A stretch of DNA of 64,000 nucleotides from Fulvia fulva. Lineage: Eukaryota; Ascomycota; Dothideomycetes; Mycosphaerellales; Mycosphaerellaceae. Location of the stretch: contig NC_063023.1 of the NCBI RefSeq assembly GCF_020509005.1, forward strand, positions 1,922,001-1,986,000, read 5' to 3'. The position numbers were made by a program, and so were the translations under genes. Positions 29,871 to 41,600 of this stretch are shown here, piece after piece; the first letter of the stretch is position 1; each line of letters starts with the position of its first letter. The notes under the pieces were generated by a model. The model searched no databases. It was not told the DNA's origin and was given only the letters and a program-made list of their open reading frames with translations.

Positions 29871-30140
29871 ATAGATGATGTGTTATTCAAGCTATCTCCT
29901 ACTACTAGATACAGAGGGTGTTACCCTTGGAGGGTAGCACGCTAAGAGTGGTCCGAGCGTTTCACCCTCGGAGGGTGTTACGCCGGAGTAGTGTTACGCT
30001 AGTAACTTTATACGCTACCTCTCTACTCTATACGATAATAGGACAACGCCCTCGTTATCTACTTTAGTAATACTTATATACCTTTTATCTTATTAATATA
30101 GACAAGGCGACATAGGGCGTAAATATATAAACACCTTAGT
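29871..30140. other. Boundary sequence between gene island and transposon block
   Basis: Unassigned; CpA falls off and TAG/CTA trinucleotides become common. Contains the paired short inverted repeats at 29922-29977 and could be the end of an unrecognised element. Confidence 0.4.
29922..29977. repeat. Two short inverted repeats with related arms
   Basis: TACCCT-TGG-AGGGTA at 29922-29936 and CACCCT-CGG-AGGGTG at 29963-29977 share the same ACCCT/AGGGT arms around a 3-base centre. Confidence 0.6.
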
Positions 30141-30275
30141 AGCTAGTCTAGATCGCGTAGTAGCAATATAATAGTAAAGACGAGATAGACGAGGCAGTCT
30201 AAGGGTTAATAGACGAAATAAGAAAAGCGACCTTACTTTACGTGCCGCTTACCTAACTAACGATATAGTCTAAAT
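30141..30275 (+). mobile_element. LINE-2, piece 1 (5'-truncated)
   Basis: Matches LINE-1 from about 3107 to 3240 with many C-to-T/G-to-A changes in CA/TG context. The left end is a truncation inside ORF2. The copy continues at 35116 and 48376 after two later insertions. Confidence 0.85.
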
Positions 30276-30493
30276 TGTTAAACAGGTACGAGTTGCGCAG
30301 CAGTGGAAGACGGCGGATCGCACAAAAGACGAAGAAGGACCCAATGGGATAGCGTGTATCTACATACAGTATCGCCGGTGTTGGTGTAGGTGTTTCAGGA
30401 GGGACAGCTGTACTCAGGACTTGACTAGCAAGCCCTGATTACTAATCCCCCTAAGCACTCAATGTTGACCCTATGACCTGCATATTCTCAACA
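30276..30493 (-). repeat. Copia-A(-) 3' LTR, 218 bp
   Basis: Nearly identical to the LTRs of Copia-A(+) (one difference noticed). A GC-rich short LTR starting TGTTGAGAATATGCAGG on the element strand and ending CCTGTTTAACA. Confidence 0.93.
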
Positions 30494-30509
30494 CTCCCAC
30501 TCAGGTCAG

Positions 30510-32945
30510 AAGGTCTCAAACAATCCCTTATACAAGCTAGAGCTGCCTCACAAAGTTTTGAAACTGCTGGCCATTGAGGGGCTTAGTCAGCCCATCAGCA
30601 ACTATGTCCTTTGTGTGGCAGTAATCCACTACAATCTTCTTTTGCCACTAGAGATTCCTGACATAGTAGTATGCCACATCAATATGCTTTGACCTGTCAT
30701 GGACATGGGCATTTTTGACAAAGGTCAAAGCTGCTTGGTTGTCACCCATAAACTTCACGGGTCTCAGCTCATCAACAGTACTGCTTGCCTTCATCCTAGG
30801 TTGGAATGAACACTCTCCAACCAGGTCAGGACACCTCATCTCTCTAAGGACTGCAGCAAGAAACTGTGACTACTTAGCTGCTGCATTCATGGCCATGAAC
30901 TCAGCCTCCATTGTTGATGTGGCAACAGACTTCTGCTTCCTACTCATCCAGGACACAGGTGATCCACAAAGGAACCACACATGTCCAAGGATTGAGACTC
31001 TGTCTGCCTTGTCTATAGCATAACCAGAATCTGAGTATCCCTGGAGAATACCTCCTCCTCTTCTGTACATCAAGCCCAGGTCTGGGTATGATCTCAGATA
31101 TCTGGAGAGTTTCTTCAAGGCTCGAAGATGTTGCTTTGAAGGGTCAGCAACATATAAGCTGATTCTTCCAAGGGGGAAAGCAAGGTCTGGCCTTGTCATT
31201 GTCATTGGCCACATCCAGGTACCATTGCAACTCTGGTACTCCTGTTTGTTGCACCTCTCATCCATAGTAGCTGAAGGTCTCAGATCCTTATAGCTGTCCA
31301 TAGGTGAGAGTGTGGGTGTGGCCTTCTCTGGAGAGATGCCCATCTTGGCAAGGTTAGTTTGGATGTAGTGTCCTTGATCAAGCTTTACAGTACCTTAGGA
31401 CCTGTTTCTTGTAATCCTCATTCCAAGGATCTTCTCAGGTTCCCTAAGATCTTTGATCTTGAACACTCTTCTAAATTCAGCCTTGAACCACTGAACATCT
31501 GACAGCTTTGGAGCTGCAATGGGGATGTCATCCACATAGGTGAGGACCATGATGTCTCTTCCTCTGTGGATGAGTAGGCATGGATCCACCTGGGACTAGG
31601 TGGATCCAATCTGTTCTAGCTTGGCAACACAGAGCTTGTTCTAATCTCTAGCTGCTTGCTTCAGTCCATACAGGCTTCTAAGGACCTTGAAGACCATATT
31701 TGGTGGAATTTCGACACCTGGGGGTGGGATCATGTAGATGTCTTCAAGAAGGCTGCTTTCGGTGAAAGCATTGTTCACATCCACCTGGTGCATCTCAAGA
31801 TCTCTCTCACATACTACAGCCATGAAGACCCTAAGGGTATCATGCCTAACAGTAGGTGCAAAGGTCTTTTCAAAGTCAACACCATATTTCTGTGAAAACC
31901 CTCTTACAACCAGTCTTGCCTTGAACTTTTCAATGGCTCCACTGATCATTCTTTTCACATCAAAAACCCACTTAGATGTAACCAGGTTTGCACCCCTTGG
32001 TGGTACAACTGGATCCAAGGTGTTGTTGCTTCCTAAGGCAATAAGTTCTTTCTGGATTGCCTCTTTCCACATATGTCCCCAATTGGGGTCTCCCACTGCC
32101 TCCTTATAGGACTTTGGGATTGGCACTTCCTGCCGGTAGGCTATGGCCTGCCTAACAGCAGCAAATGCATATCCCTCCACATCATTCAGGATTTCCTCAA
32201 CCCAGCTCATAGTTGGATCAAGATGAAACATCTGAGCAATCAATGCCCTATGATGCTTGGCTTCATGCTCAGTAGAGCCATCATCTTCATCCCCCCTTGA
32301 CCTCTTGTTGCCTGCAAGCTGAGGTGGCTGTTGAGGTTGATCCTCCTGAACAAGTTCCTCTTCCTTTTCTTTTCTTGGAGTCCCCTCTACTCCAATCTTC
32401 TGGTACTCTCTAATGTCTTTTGGAGGTTGGGGAAGTTGCACAAACACTGTTTTAGCAAGGAAAGAATTTCCCTTGCACCATCACTACGGATTGCAGATAG
32501 AAAACACCTTGAGCTGTTCTCTACCTGAACCTTCCATTCCTTTAGAGCTGTAGGAGCATCACTCCTAGCCTTCAAAGGGACTACCCACTTCTTCCTTAAG
32601 AAGTTGTCTACAATCTCAAGCCAGTACTTGAAGCCAAGTCTTGAGACTGCACCTTGAAAAGGCCCACAGATGTCAATAGAGATGAGGGCCAGCCTCTCTC
32701 CTTTCCTCTCTGTGGCAGGTCCTTTGAACTTCCTCATGTCTGCAAGGGAGCAGACCTTGCAGTTCTGGTGTTCAGAAGGAACAGGAATGGGATCTTTCTT
32801 GTCAGTGACTCTATGCAGGTTTCTTAGCAGTCCCTTGCTAAGGTGTGCACATCTTCTATGCTATAGCTCCCACTGGTCCTGGGACTCAGTGGCAGTCATA
32901 GCCTGTTCCAATTCACACTCAAAATGTGTACCTAACTTGGACAGA
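30510..32945 (-). pseudogene. Copia-A(-) pol: truncated integrase, RT, RNase H
   Basis: In element direction: the pre-integrase HHCC region (HRRCAHLSKG, CKVCSLADMRK), integrase ISIDICGPF and SDGAREI, then a jump at 32447-32453 to the post-integrase linker. The third catalytic residue and the integrase C-terminal part are missing. RT follows with SKWVFDVKR, VDVNNAFTESSLLEDIY, YGLKQAARD and an intact YVDD, then RNase H with GYSDSGYAIDKAD (the other copy has SDSDYA) and STMEAEFMAMN. Several in-frame TAG codons (after AARD, after IGST, after NRS, after NAAAK) occur at the same places as in Copia-A(+). Not functional. Confidence 0.9.
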
Positions 32946-32959
32946 TCCAAGTCATGCTC

Positions 32960-34396
32960 CTATAGAGAGGCATATGCTTGAGGCATAGCTTCAAGCTGCT
33001 CTGAAACACTTTGAATGAATGGAACACCCCCTCTCAGCTTTATCTGGACAACAGGTTTTCCAGGAAGGGATTTGAGGGTGAAACTGGGCGGTTGGACAGC
33101 AAACTGTTGGCTGAACTGATTCCAAGAGACAAGGCTAACTCCAAGGCCAGGAACAAACAAAACATTCTTCAAGACAATCTGCTTCCCAGAAGGACCACCC
33201 ATCACTGCACTGCCCTCATGTGTGGCATGTAGGTAGCCACCCCTAACCTTGATCCACTTCCTCTTCTGAAGAGGTTTCAGGGTCCTGAAAAGTGAATCCT
33301 GGTCAGTCATATGGGATGAAGCACAAGAGTCAAGCAACCACTCTGAGGAGGGGTACTTGCTTTTGGCTTCCACAGTTGAATGGGCAACCTCATCAACATC
33401 ATCATCTTCTGATGGTATCTCAGAGTCTGATGCGTCTTCCTGGGTCGCACGGGCCCTTGCAGGCTTCTTACTAGAGGAGGCCTTTGGCTTGCGGCTCTCC
33501 TTCATCTGCTTTGCAAGGTCCGTCATCACCTTGAGGACATCACGAAGGTTTAGTGATGATGACCTCCTACGAGGTGGTGACGGTTGTCTCTTAGCAGGGT
33601 AGGTAACCCTAGCTAGTTTGTCCTTGTTCCTAACAGCCTGCTGAGCTGCAGAAAGGTGTGGGCACTTACTCATAAAATGGTCACCATTGCAGAGATGGCA
33701 CGTGAGCTTGCCCTGGAAACCCTTCTTAGCGAACATGGCTGTCCCTTGATGAATCATTGATTCTTGCTTCTCCCTAAGGATTGCAAGAATGTCTTGTGGT
33801 GAGAGATTCACCTGGGCATCAATTACATCGCGAATTGAGCCAAATGAGTCTGGCAGAGCTGCTAAGAGTTGCTGGATCTTTCTGTCCTCAGTCTTGATGT
33901 CTTGGAACTGAGGCGAGATTAAAACAGCCCTCCTTGCAATTGAGCTAAGCTCCTGCCAGGCGTCATCTATTGACTGGTCCTCTGTCATCACGAAATTGGT
34001 GTATTGCTGAAGCAAACTTCTTCCAGTAGCGAGAAGTCTTCTCTTGTATTTGGCTTCAGCCCATTCCCACAACTCCTTCGCATGCCGGATCTCGTATGTC
34101 ATCTCTTGGTCATCTGTCGACAGACAGATGTACATCTTATACAGGGCCGTTGCATTGTGCCGTCTGTACGATGCCTTCCTTATCGCTTGATCTAAAGGAA
34201 GGGATGACTCCGATGATGTAGAGGGTGTCGCTATAGATAGGGTTGCAGCGGGAATGTCCGTAATGATGTCTTCGAGGACCCAGTCAACCTGCTTTGATAC
34301 TAGGTATATTCTCATCAGCTTGAACCATGTTTCGTGGTTCTCTCTTGTCAGAACAGGTGCTGCTCTCTTTCTTGTAAACCCAGTCTCGTTCTCCAT
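32960..34396 (-). CDS. Copia-A(-) gag plus protease, intact 478-aa frame
   Basis: ATG 34396 to TAG 32960, uninterrupted. The N-terminal gag domain includes NHETWFKLMRIYLVSKQVDW, then helices with LWEWAEAKYKRRLLATGRSL and QELSSIARRAVLIS. A zinc knuckle (CHLCNGDHFMSKC, spacing CX2CX3HX4C) sits at about residue 233. An Arg/Ser/Lys-rich linker precedes the start of the Copia protease at SEWLLDSCASSHMTDQD (DSC where DSG is usual). The gag part is only distantly similar to that of Copia-A(+), while the protease part onward is almost identical. It also contains ordinary CpG dinucleotides, unlike the downstream pol. Confidence 0.88.
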   Translation of the reverse strand: MENETGFTRKRAAPVLTRENHETWFKLMRIYLVSKQVDWVLEDIITDIPAATLSIATPSTSSESSLPLDQAIRKASYRRHNATALYKMYICLSTDDQEMTYEIRHAKELWEWAEAKYKRRLLATGRSLLQQYTNFVMTEDQSIDDAWQELSSIARRAVLISPQFQDIKTEDRKIQQLLAALPDSFGSIRDVIDAQVNLSPQDILAILREKQESMIHQGTAMFAKKGFQGKLTCHLCNGDHFMSKCPHLSAAQQAVRNKDKLARVTYPAKRQPSPPRRRSSSLNLRDVLKVMTDLAKQMKESRKPKASSSKKPARARATQEDASDSEIPSEDDDVDEVAHSTVEAKSKYPSSEWLLDSCASSHMTDQDSLFRTLKPLQKRKWIKVRGGYLHATHEGSAVMGGPSGKQIVLKNVLFVPGLGVSLVSWNQFSQQFAVQPPSFTLKSLPGKPVVQIKLRGGVPFIQSVSEQLEAMPQAYASL

Positions 34397-34885
34397 TTTT
34401 TATAAGTTAAGGGACAGGTTAGCTACCCTTAGGTAAAAGGATGTATTCGGTCGTACGCGATCGGATCGAAATGGGATAAAACGAACGCGAGGTTGATGGC
34501 GGAGAGGATGGCTATCCGCCGGGAAGGGGAGGAAAGTCGAAGGATCGTGTTAGTGCTGAGACACTGTAGCGTAACTCTCTTAGCAGAGGGGGTTTCTGAG
34601 ACACTGCGGCTCTCTTAGAATGAACAGTTAGTCGATACGAACGCGATGTCCGGAGAGCGACTCTTCTTAGTAAGCTCGCCCACTTGTCTAAGGTATTGGC
34701 ATAGGCTCCCTGACTCGGAGTCTAATAGTGCCTCACTAGGCTCTTTCACGTCTTATATGCACCTATAGCACGGCTGTAGCTTCCTATGCAAGGCGGGTGC
34801 GGCCTCTAGTCTGCCTTCCTTTTGTTCTGAAGAGGAATAACTCCAATACGACTTTGTCGAGGGTGAAACACCGAGTTGCTAACCC

Positions 34886-34897
34886 GGGCTCATAACC
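34886..34897 (-). promoter_or_regulatory. Copia-A(-) primer-binding site (half initiator tRNA-Met)
   Basis: Directly inside the 5' LTR the element strand reads GGTTATGAGCCC, complementary to the anticodon stem-loop of initiator tRNA-Met (GGGCUCAUAACC). Drosophila copia uses the same internal tRNA segment. Confidence 0.8.
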
Positions 34898-35115
34898 TGT
34901 TAAATAGGTACGAGTTAGGCAGCAGTGGAAGACGGCGGATCATACAAAAGACGAAGAAGGACCCAATGGGATAGCGTGTATCTACATACAGTATCGCCGG
35001 TGTTAGTGTAGGTATTTCAGGAGGGACAGCTGTACTTAGGACTTGACTAGCAAGCCCTGATTACTAATCCCCCTAAGCACTTAATGTTGACCCTATGACC
35101 TGCATATTCTCAACA
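34898..35115 (-). repeat. Copia-A(-) 5' LTR, 218 bp, RIP-type changes
   Basis: Same length as the 3' LTR but with about eight or nine differences, nearly all CA-to-TA or TG-to-TA. Confidence 0.92.
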
Positions 35116-35781
35116 TAAACTATACTAGATGCCAAAGTATACTACGGTAGTAAGAGAAGTAAGGAGAGCCCGCCGGGTATAGACGAGCAGCTATAGCGAG
35201 GAGGCCTAGAACGTATATAGGGAGGTATACTAATAGAAGAAAGCTACGATACGGAGGGAGAAAGTAGTCGGCTAGAGAGCTATAGTAGAAGAAATCGCCG
35301 ACAAGCTAGCGAGGATATAGAAGCTAGCGAAATGGGCCCGATAGGACCCTATATAGGGCCCCTCCTTCTCTATCCTAGCGCTATAATTACCTAGTAGCCC
35401 GGTTAGCGACCCCGAGGCTAAGGCGCGTCTACTAGCTAGTAAGTTCTTCCCGCGCCTAGTCGAGGCTAATCTAAGCGATATAAATAGCTCTACTCTCCTA
35501 GCCCCTAGTATCGCGGTCTAATAGAATATATCCGAGGGAGATGTTACCGCTATACTTAGGAAGTTACCGGCGAAGAAAGCCCCGGAGCCGGATAGGATCC
35601 TAAACGAGCTACTAAAGAAGTATAGAGATTAACTAGCCCTAGTAATCGTAGCGATCTTTAACGCCTACCTATAGACCGGATACTACCTAAAAGTATTTCA
35701 ATAATCGACGATAGGAGTCCTACGTAAGCCGTAAAAGGAAGACTATACGTAGGTAAAGTCGTACCGCCTAATTACGCTCCT
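35116..35781 (+). mobile_element. LINE-2, piece 2
   Basis: Continues the ORF2 region corresponding to LINE-1 3240-3905 (ends at the CGCTCCTTAACACTC site). Heavily RIP-mutated. Interrupted on the right by Copia-B. Confidence 0.88.
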
Positions 35782-36100
35782 TATTACGAATATAGGTTAG
35801 TAGGCATATCGTATAGTACTAAGACTAACTTAGTATATACTAAGCTAGTCGAGACAATAGTACGGCAATACTACTATAATACTATACGAATAGTAGGAGC
35901 GACTTAGAGGACCTAAAGTCGCTTAGCTAGTTAGTACAAGACTGTCGGAGGAACTACCGTCGTAGGATAAGATATAGATAAAACTAATAAGGCGTAGTAA
36001 AATAGAACTAGGACTAGAGTAATATCCCTCTATATAGGTATAAGAGACGTAGTCTCTATACTAATAGTAGAGACACCTTTAGTACTAAATACTATTCTAC

Positions 36101-36116
36101 TATATACCTTTATATA
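36101..36116. repeat. LINE-3 target-site duplication, left copy
   Basis: TATATACCTTTATATA, repeated at 38375-38390. Confidence 0.88.
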
Positions 36117-38374
36117 GATAGATAGATAGATTTGTCATTCCCCTGTTCTAGGACCCTATCCGGCCTATGTAGGTATATATCTATTGTTATGTACAAAGGG
36201 AAACCCGAATAGGTGAAAACCCTTCCCGCCCCCGACTACTCCTTATCTAGTTTAGCTTTCCCTCTGAACGTACGTAGTCCATGTCACTACCCCGTTAGCC
36301 CCCGCTCCCAGCCGGTCTCGTCGCGCTACGTCGTGTCCTCTCTTCCTACACTGCTCCTACTAGGCGGTACTGTTCTAGCTAGCCCTTCTCTAGTATCCAG
36401 TTCGTAATGCGCCGTAGGTCCTTAGCGTTGTTAAGAAGTGCCCTAATCGTCCGGTTCCTCGCCTTTGCTATCCACTCCCCCCTTCCTAGCGACCACCTCG
36501 GATAGACGAGGAGTGCGTGCCGTACGTTCTAGGAGCGATAGCCGTAGGGGCAGCTAGTATTCGTGTATCCTGGAACCTTCCTCTATAATAGGTACCCCTA
36601 GAGGCCGATGTGTTCGCTTCGTAGTTGGGTTGCTATACTACTCTGTGCCCTCGTAAGGCGGTAGTAGATGAGCTTCGGGGGGTGCTTGACCGCGGATTTT
36701 GTAGCTAACCATTCCTTAGGTTGTCCCGCTAGCTAAGGGCGTCCACTATGCCCTACAACCTAGTTGTTCTACCTCTCTTTCCATAGTTGCTCTATAAACG
36801 ATTTCTTACCTTCCTATTGTGTTGCTAGCTGTTCGTCCCTTACCCGGTAGTTCGGCTCGTTTCCGGGTCGAATGCCCCTATACGCTAGTACTGATTCGCG
36901 GGCCCTTGTGACTACACTAGCGATGACCTTCTATACTAGGTACTGTGCCGACTTGCCTAAGTAGGAGGTCCGTAGTCCCTAGATATATAGGTCGATCGGC
37001 GGTATAGCGGTCTCGTGCTTAAGTATCCTCGTTAGTGTCGACTTATATGCCCCGGTGACCTTCCTTAGGCATTAGTTTTGGATCTTCGCTAGCGGCGCGA
37101 CGAGTCCCTTCGATAGGCAGGCCCTCTCCCCTAAGGACTACACTTGGCTACTATAGGTAAGGACTGGCCGTACAATAGCCGTATATAGAAGTCGTGACTG
37201 CCGGAAGTCCGCCCCCTATATAGACGTAGTGAGCCTCTAGCATAATGCTATATTCTGTTTAGCTTTCCGTAATATTGCCTATACGTACTTCCTCTACCGT
37301 AGCGCCGGGTCCACCTATAGTCCGAGGATCCTGAGCTGATTTGCCGGGTTAGTCGTGTGCCCCTATATCTAGATAGAAGCTTGTATATTTGTAGAACCGT
37401 GGCCGGCGCGTAAAGTGTATCAGATTGTACTTTTCTAGGGCAAACCGAGCCCCGTACCTCCTAGCCTAGTCCTCGTAGATCTTGTGCTTCTCTTCTAGTA
37501 GCCTACAGTTCTCCTTAGTCGAGGAAGACTACGCTAGGATGTTTGTGTCGTCTACGAAGCCGCTCGTAGCGGTGTTCTGGGATTCTAGGGCTGGGAGCAG
37601 CGTCGCTATAAAGAAGAGGAACAGAATAGGTACTAGCGTTAAGCCTTACGGGATTCTAGTGTGGACTGCTTAAAATGGGCTTCTATACTAGCCGACTAGG
37701 ATCGACGTACTACGGTTTTAGAGGTAGGACCGTACGAAGTTGACAAGCCACTTAGGGAGTCCCTTCGACCTTAGGATGTAGAGTAGCCGCGGGTATAACA
37801 CGTAGTCGAAGGCTCCCGATATGTCTAGGCTAAGTAAGGAAGCCACCTTGTCCCTATTCTTATACTAGATGGCCTTTACCTAAGAGGTGATAAGTTCTAT
37901 CGCGGATAGCGTCGATCGCTATAGGCGCGTACCCATCTAGGTGTCCGGGAGTAGGGAGTGTTCCTCTACCGCCTCGGAGAGTCTCGTTATAACTAGCTTC
38001 TTAAGCGCCTTCCTAAGAGTGTTAAGGAGCGCAATTGGGCGGTACGACTTTACCTACGTATAGTCTTCCTTCTACGGCTTACGTAGGACCACTGTCGTCG
38101 ATTGTTTAAAAGCTATCGGGTGGTACCCGGTCTGTAGGTAGGCGTTAAAGATCGCTATAACTGCTAGGGCTAGTTGATCTCTACACTTCTTTAGTAGCTC
38201 GTTTGGGATCCTATCCGGCCCCGGGGCTTTCTTCGCCGGCAACTTCCTTAGCACAGCGGCAACTTCTCCCTCGGACACCTCCTATTGGACCGCGATGCTA
38301 GGGGCTAGGGGAGTAGAGCTGTTTATGTCGCTTAGATCAGCCTCGACTAGGGGCGGGAAGAACTTGCTAGCTAG
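36117..38374 (-). mobile_element. LINE-3: 5'-truncated LINE copy, 2.26 kb
   Basis: Starts with the reverse complement of the (ATCT)n tail and matches LINE-1 from its 3' end back to about 3560, ending at GAACTTGCTAGCTA. Recognisable RT pieces on the minus strand are KKAPGPDRIPNELLKK (about 38200) and the box around 37550 encoding FVDDTN. Fewer RIP changes than in LINE-2. Truncation at the 5' end with long duplications is the usual product of target-primed reverse transcription. Confidence 0.9.
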
Positions 38375-38390
38375 TATATACCTTTATATA
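38375..38390. repeat. LINE-3 target-site duplication, right copy
   Basis: TATATACCTTTATATA, identical to 36101-36116. Confidence 0.88.
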
Positions 38391-38461
38391 CTCTATTAGT
38401 CCTTCCTCCTTCCCTATTACGTGTCCTAACTTCCGTATATATATACTATACCTATTTAACA

Positions 38462-38476
38462 GGTTATAAGCCCGGG
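38462..38476 (+). promoter_or_regulatory. Copia-B primer-binding site (half initiator tRNA-Met)
   Basis: GGTTATAAGCCCGGG follows the LTR directly. It equals the Copia-A site with one TG-to-TA change. Confidence 0.75.
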
Positions 38477-38689
38477 TTTGCTTAATAGGACATCGATATA
38501 CTAAGGAAGTACGACGGAGGGTATTATACCCTATACCCGGAATCCGTACGGTAACGTACTAATAGACTCGGGGAGTCTACTATACGGAACGCTACTAATA
38601 GACTCGGGGAGTCTAAGCTTATTCTAACTACCGTAGTTAAGTAGAGCTTACTATATATCTAAGGCTACCTTCGCTATAGAAGACTTAAC

Positions 38690-41600
38690 GAGTTACGAGG
38701 GCCCCCGGAAGGTCGGCCCTACCCTTACTCGTAAGAACTAGAAGCGCTAGTTCGTTATACTACGAGACTATCTCGAAAGCCGGGAGGTATTCTAGGTTAT
38801 CGACGACTCGTCGGCTAATCTCCTAGAATCCGTTACGCCTAAGATCACTTTAAAGGCGAACGGTATAGCGAGATATACTATCTTAGTATATTTATCCGAG
38901 GAGGATAACTAAGAAATCTTAGATATACGAGATACGAAAGAGATCTAGAAACTTCTATAGAAGAAGTATAGTAAGGTCTATAAGGCATACGTAGTAGCGC
39001 TTATAAAACAGCTAGTGTCGTTTAAGCTACTAGACGATTAGACAATTAGATAAGGGTAGATATATCTAGGTAACCTATCTATATAGATTACCGAAATAGA
39101 TAGTAAAGAGACCTACTATAAGGACCCTATCCGGAGGTTTAAGTACCTACTAAGTAGCCTCCCGGACGTCTAAGCTAGTACTAGGGACACTATCCTAGCC
39201 TAGGTTTAGCTAGGCTAGGAATCCGCTATAACCTTACTTAAATCCTACGAATTACGGATCTAAGAGAGTAAGGGCGAGACCGCTCTATACTCCTAGAGGT
39301 AAGGGGGTAAGAGCGGCTACTTTATCTACGATAGCAACTACCTAGTTATATCGTACCCGGAACTAGATTCCGTAAAGGAGTTTATTAAAAGGAAGAATAC
39401 CTAGAAGTAACCGGAAAAGACGTCCTACGAAGAGCTAGTCCGGGATCTAGAGAAGGCCTAAAACGCCCTTAAGAAGTCTAGGAAACAGTAGAAGGATAGG
39501 AGAAGCTAATCCGATAATAAGATAAAGGTAAAGGCGATACGAGCCTATACCTTACGAGAAAGCGATACCGAGGAAATATACGACGACGAAGTCGCCTATT
39601 CTACTACCGAAGTAAAAGGCAATTTTCCCGCCTCCGAATAGTTACTAGACTCCTATACCTCCTTATACATAACTGACAATAAGTCTCTATTTAGATCGCT
39701 TAGGAAACTAGCGAGAAGGAAAGTAATTAAAGTCGGTAGGGTGTACCTAGATATATTCTATGAAGGAATAGTAACTATAGGAGGCCTAACGGGGAAATAA
39801 ATTACGCTAGAGAAAGTCTTATTTGTTCCTAATCTCAGAGTTAATCTAGTTTTATAGAGGCAGTTTAGTAAGTAATTCGATGTCGAACCTCTAAACTTTA
39901 TACTTAAGTATAAGAGCGGAAAGCCTATCGTACGAATAGTACTATAAGGGGGGGTACCGGTAGTATCTTTAATATCCGACTCCCTAAACTAGGTAGATAA
40001 TAGACTACCGGAGGTACTATACAAGGAAGCTCTAGCCGCGGTAACTACCGAGGATTAGTAGGAGCTTTAGTATAGAAGATTCGTATACCTAGGTAAAGGA
40101 TTACTCCGGAACGTCTATAGGGTAAGTAATAAGAAGGACCCGATTCCTATCCCGGACGAGTATAACTATAAGGTATACTCTATCGTAAATATACGGAAGT
40201 TAAGAGGCGCTATTATAAAACAAAAGAACGAAAGACTTGCGCTTATATCTATCGACATCTACGGACCCTTTGAAAATACGATATCTAGGCTAGGTTTTAA
40301 ATACTAGCTAGAGATCGTAGATAACTTCTTAAGAAAGAAGTAGGTAATCCCGCTTAAGAACAAATCCGACGCACCGTAAGCACTACGATAATAGCGGCTA
40401 ACTATAGAGAAAGTATCGAAATGCTACGTAAGAGTAGTACGGAGTAATAATATACCTAAGCTACTAATAGTTCTAAAAGAATAGGAGAAAGAATCGGGGG
40501 TTTAATACAATACGACGGATACTTATAACTCTATACAAAACGGAGTAGTAGAAAGGTCAATCTAGGTATCAGAGAACGCGATCCGCGTAATACTTAAGAA
40601 ATCGGGGATATAGGTAGAATTCTAGCCTAAAGCGCTAGAGGTATAGGCGGTTATACGTAACCTACTACTAAACGGACCGTTACTTAACGGTATCTAACTT
40701 TTGCCGGAAGAAGTATTTACTAGTAAAGTACCGACGGTGGATCACCTAAGAGTATAGGGTTGTAGGGCAGTAGTTTACGTAGAACCGAAATTATATCTAA
40801 AAGGGCTACGATAGGATAAGTTAATAAACCGGGGTAAGGAAGCTATTTTCGTTAGATACGGTCAATCGACTAAGTAATAGTTGTTCTAGGAGCTAGATAT
40901 ACGAGCTATTAGGTAGTATAGCTAAGTAGATTAGTTCGAAAATAAGAAGGGGGGAGATCTAGATTTAGGTGTCTCCTTTATAAACTAACCTAGTAAGGTA
41001 CCTAAACGAAGGCTAGTCGGTCGACTACCGGCGATCTCGTAACTACTACTAGTTTAGCGACTAGCAGATACCCCGGTAGTAATCTTACGATCCTCGGGTA
41101 GTATAATACCTAGGCCTAACGAGAGTAACGTAAGCAAGATAGGGTATAAAATACCCTAACTTTCTAGTACTAAAGTAGCCGAGTCCTCTATAGAAGAACC
41201 GACCTAGCTAATCCCCGCTCCCTACGTAGAGACCGAACCCGCTACGGCTAAGGATAAAGGACTAACTATCTTAAGACCGCTCTATATCTAACTTCCTAGT
41301 AGACTAGATAATATCGCGGACTATAAGAAGATTAAGGAAACCCCGGAGCTACCGGAACTAATCGTCCGGAGGAAAAGGACTAGGGATCCTAACGATAACT
41401 ACGGCTAAGACTAGGACTATAAGGCTAAGCACTATAAAGCTATAATAGCTTTGTTCTACTAACTACTATAGGTAAATAATAGACTTACCAATACCGACGA
41501 ACGTATATTTATAGCTACGGTAGAGGAACTATTCGACGAAGTCTAAGAATACGCCTTTACTATATTTGGACCCGATATCGCCTACTAATAGGAAGTACCT

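Larger units (their letters stand above)
30276..35115 (-). mobile_element. Copia-A(-): Ty1/Copia LTR retrotransposon, 4840 bp
   Basis: LTRs of 218 bp (TG...CA ends) at both ends, primer-binding site next to the 5' LTR at 34886-34897, gag, protease, truncated integrase, RT and RNase H in Copia order on the minus strand. It is inserted in LINE-2, whose two halves rejoin exactly at the ends; flanking pentamers are TAAAT (30271-30275) and TAAAC (35116-35120). From 30276 to about 33416 it aligns gap-free with Copia-A(+) in inverted orientation; gag, leader and 5' LTR do not match as well. It cannot make a complete integrase. Confidence 0.93.
35782..38461 (+). repeat. Copia-B 5' LTR (406 bp net) split by LINE-3
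   Basis: Begins TATTACGAATATAGG and ends CCTATTTAACA. LINE-3 plus one 16-bp duplication accounts for all extra length relative to the 3' LTR. Confidence 0.9.

Noticed and set aside
36117..38374. Independent gene suggested by the Ser/Leu-rich open frame at 36213-36407
   Set aside because: It is the antisense of the LINE 3' end and recurs as the antisense of LINE-1 at 5518-5712.
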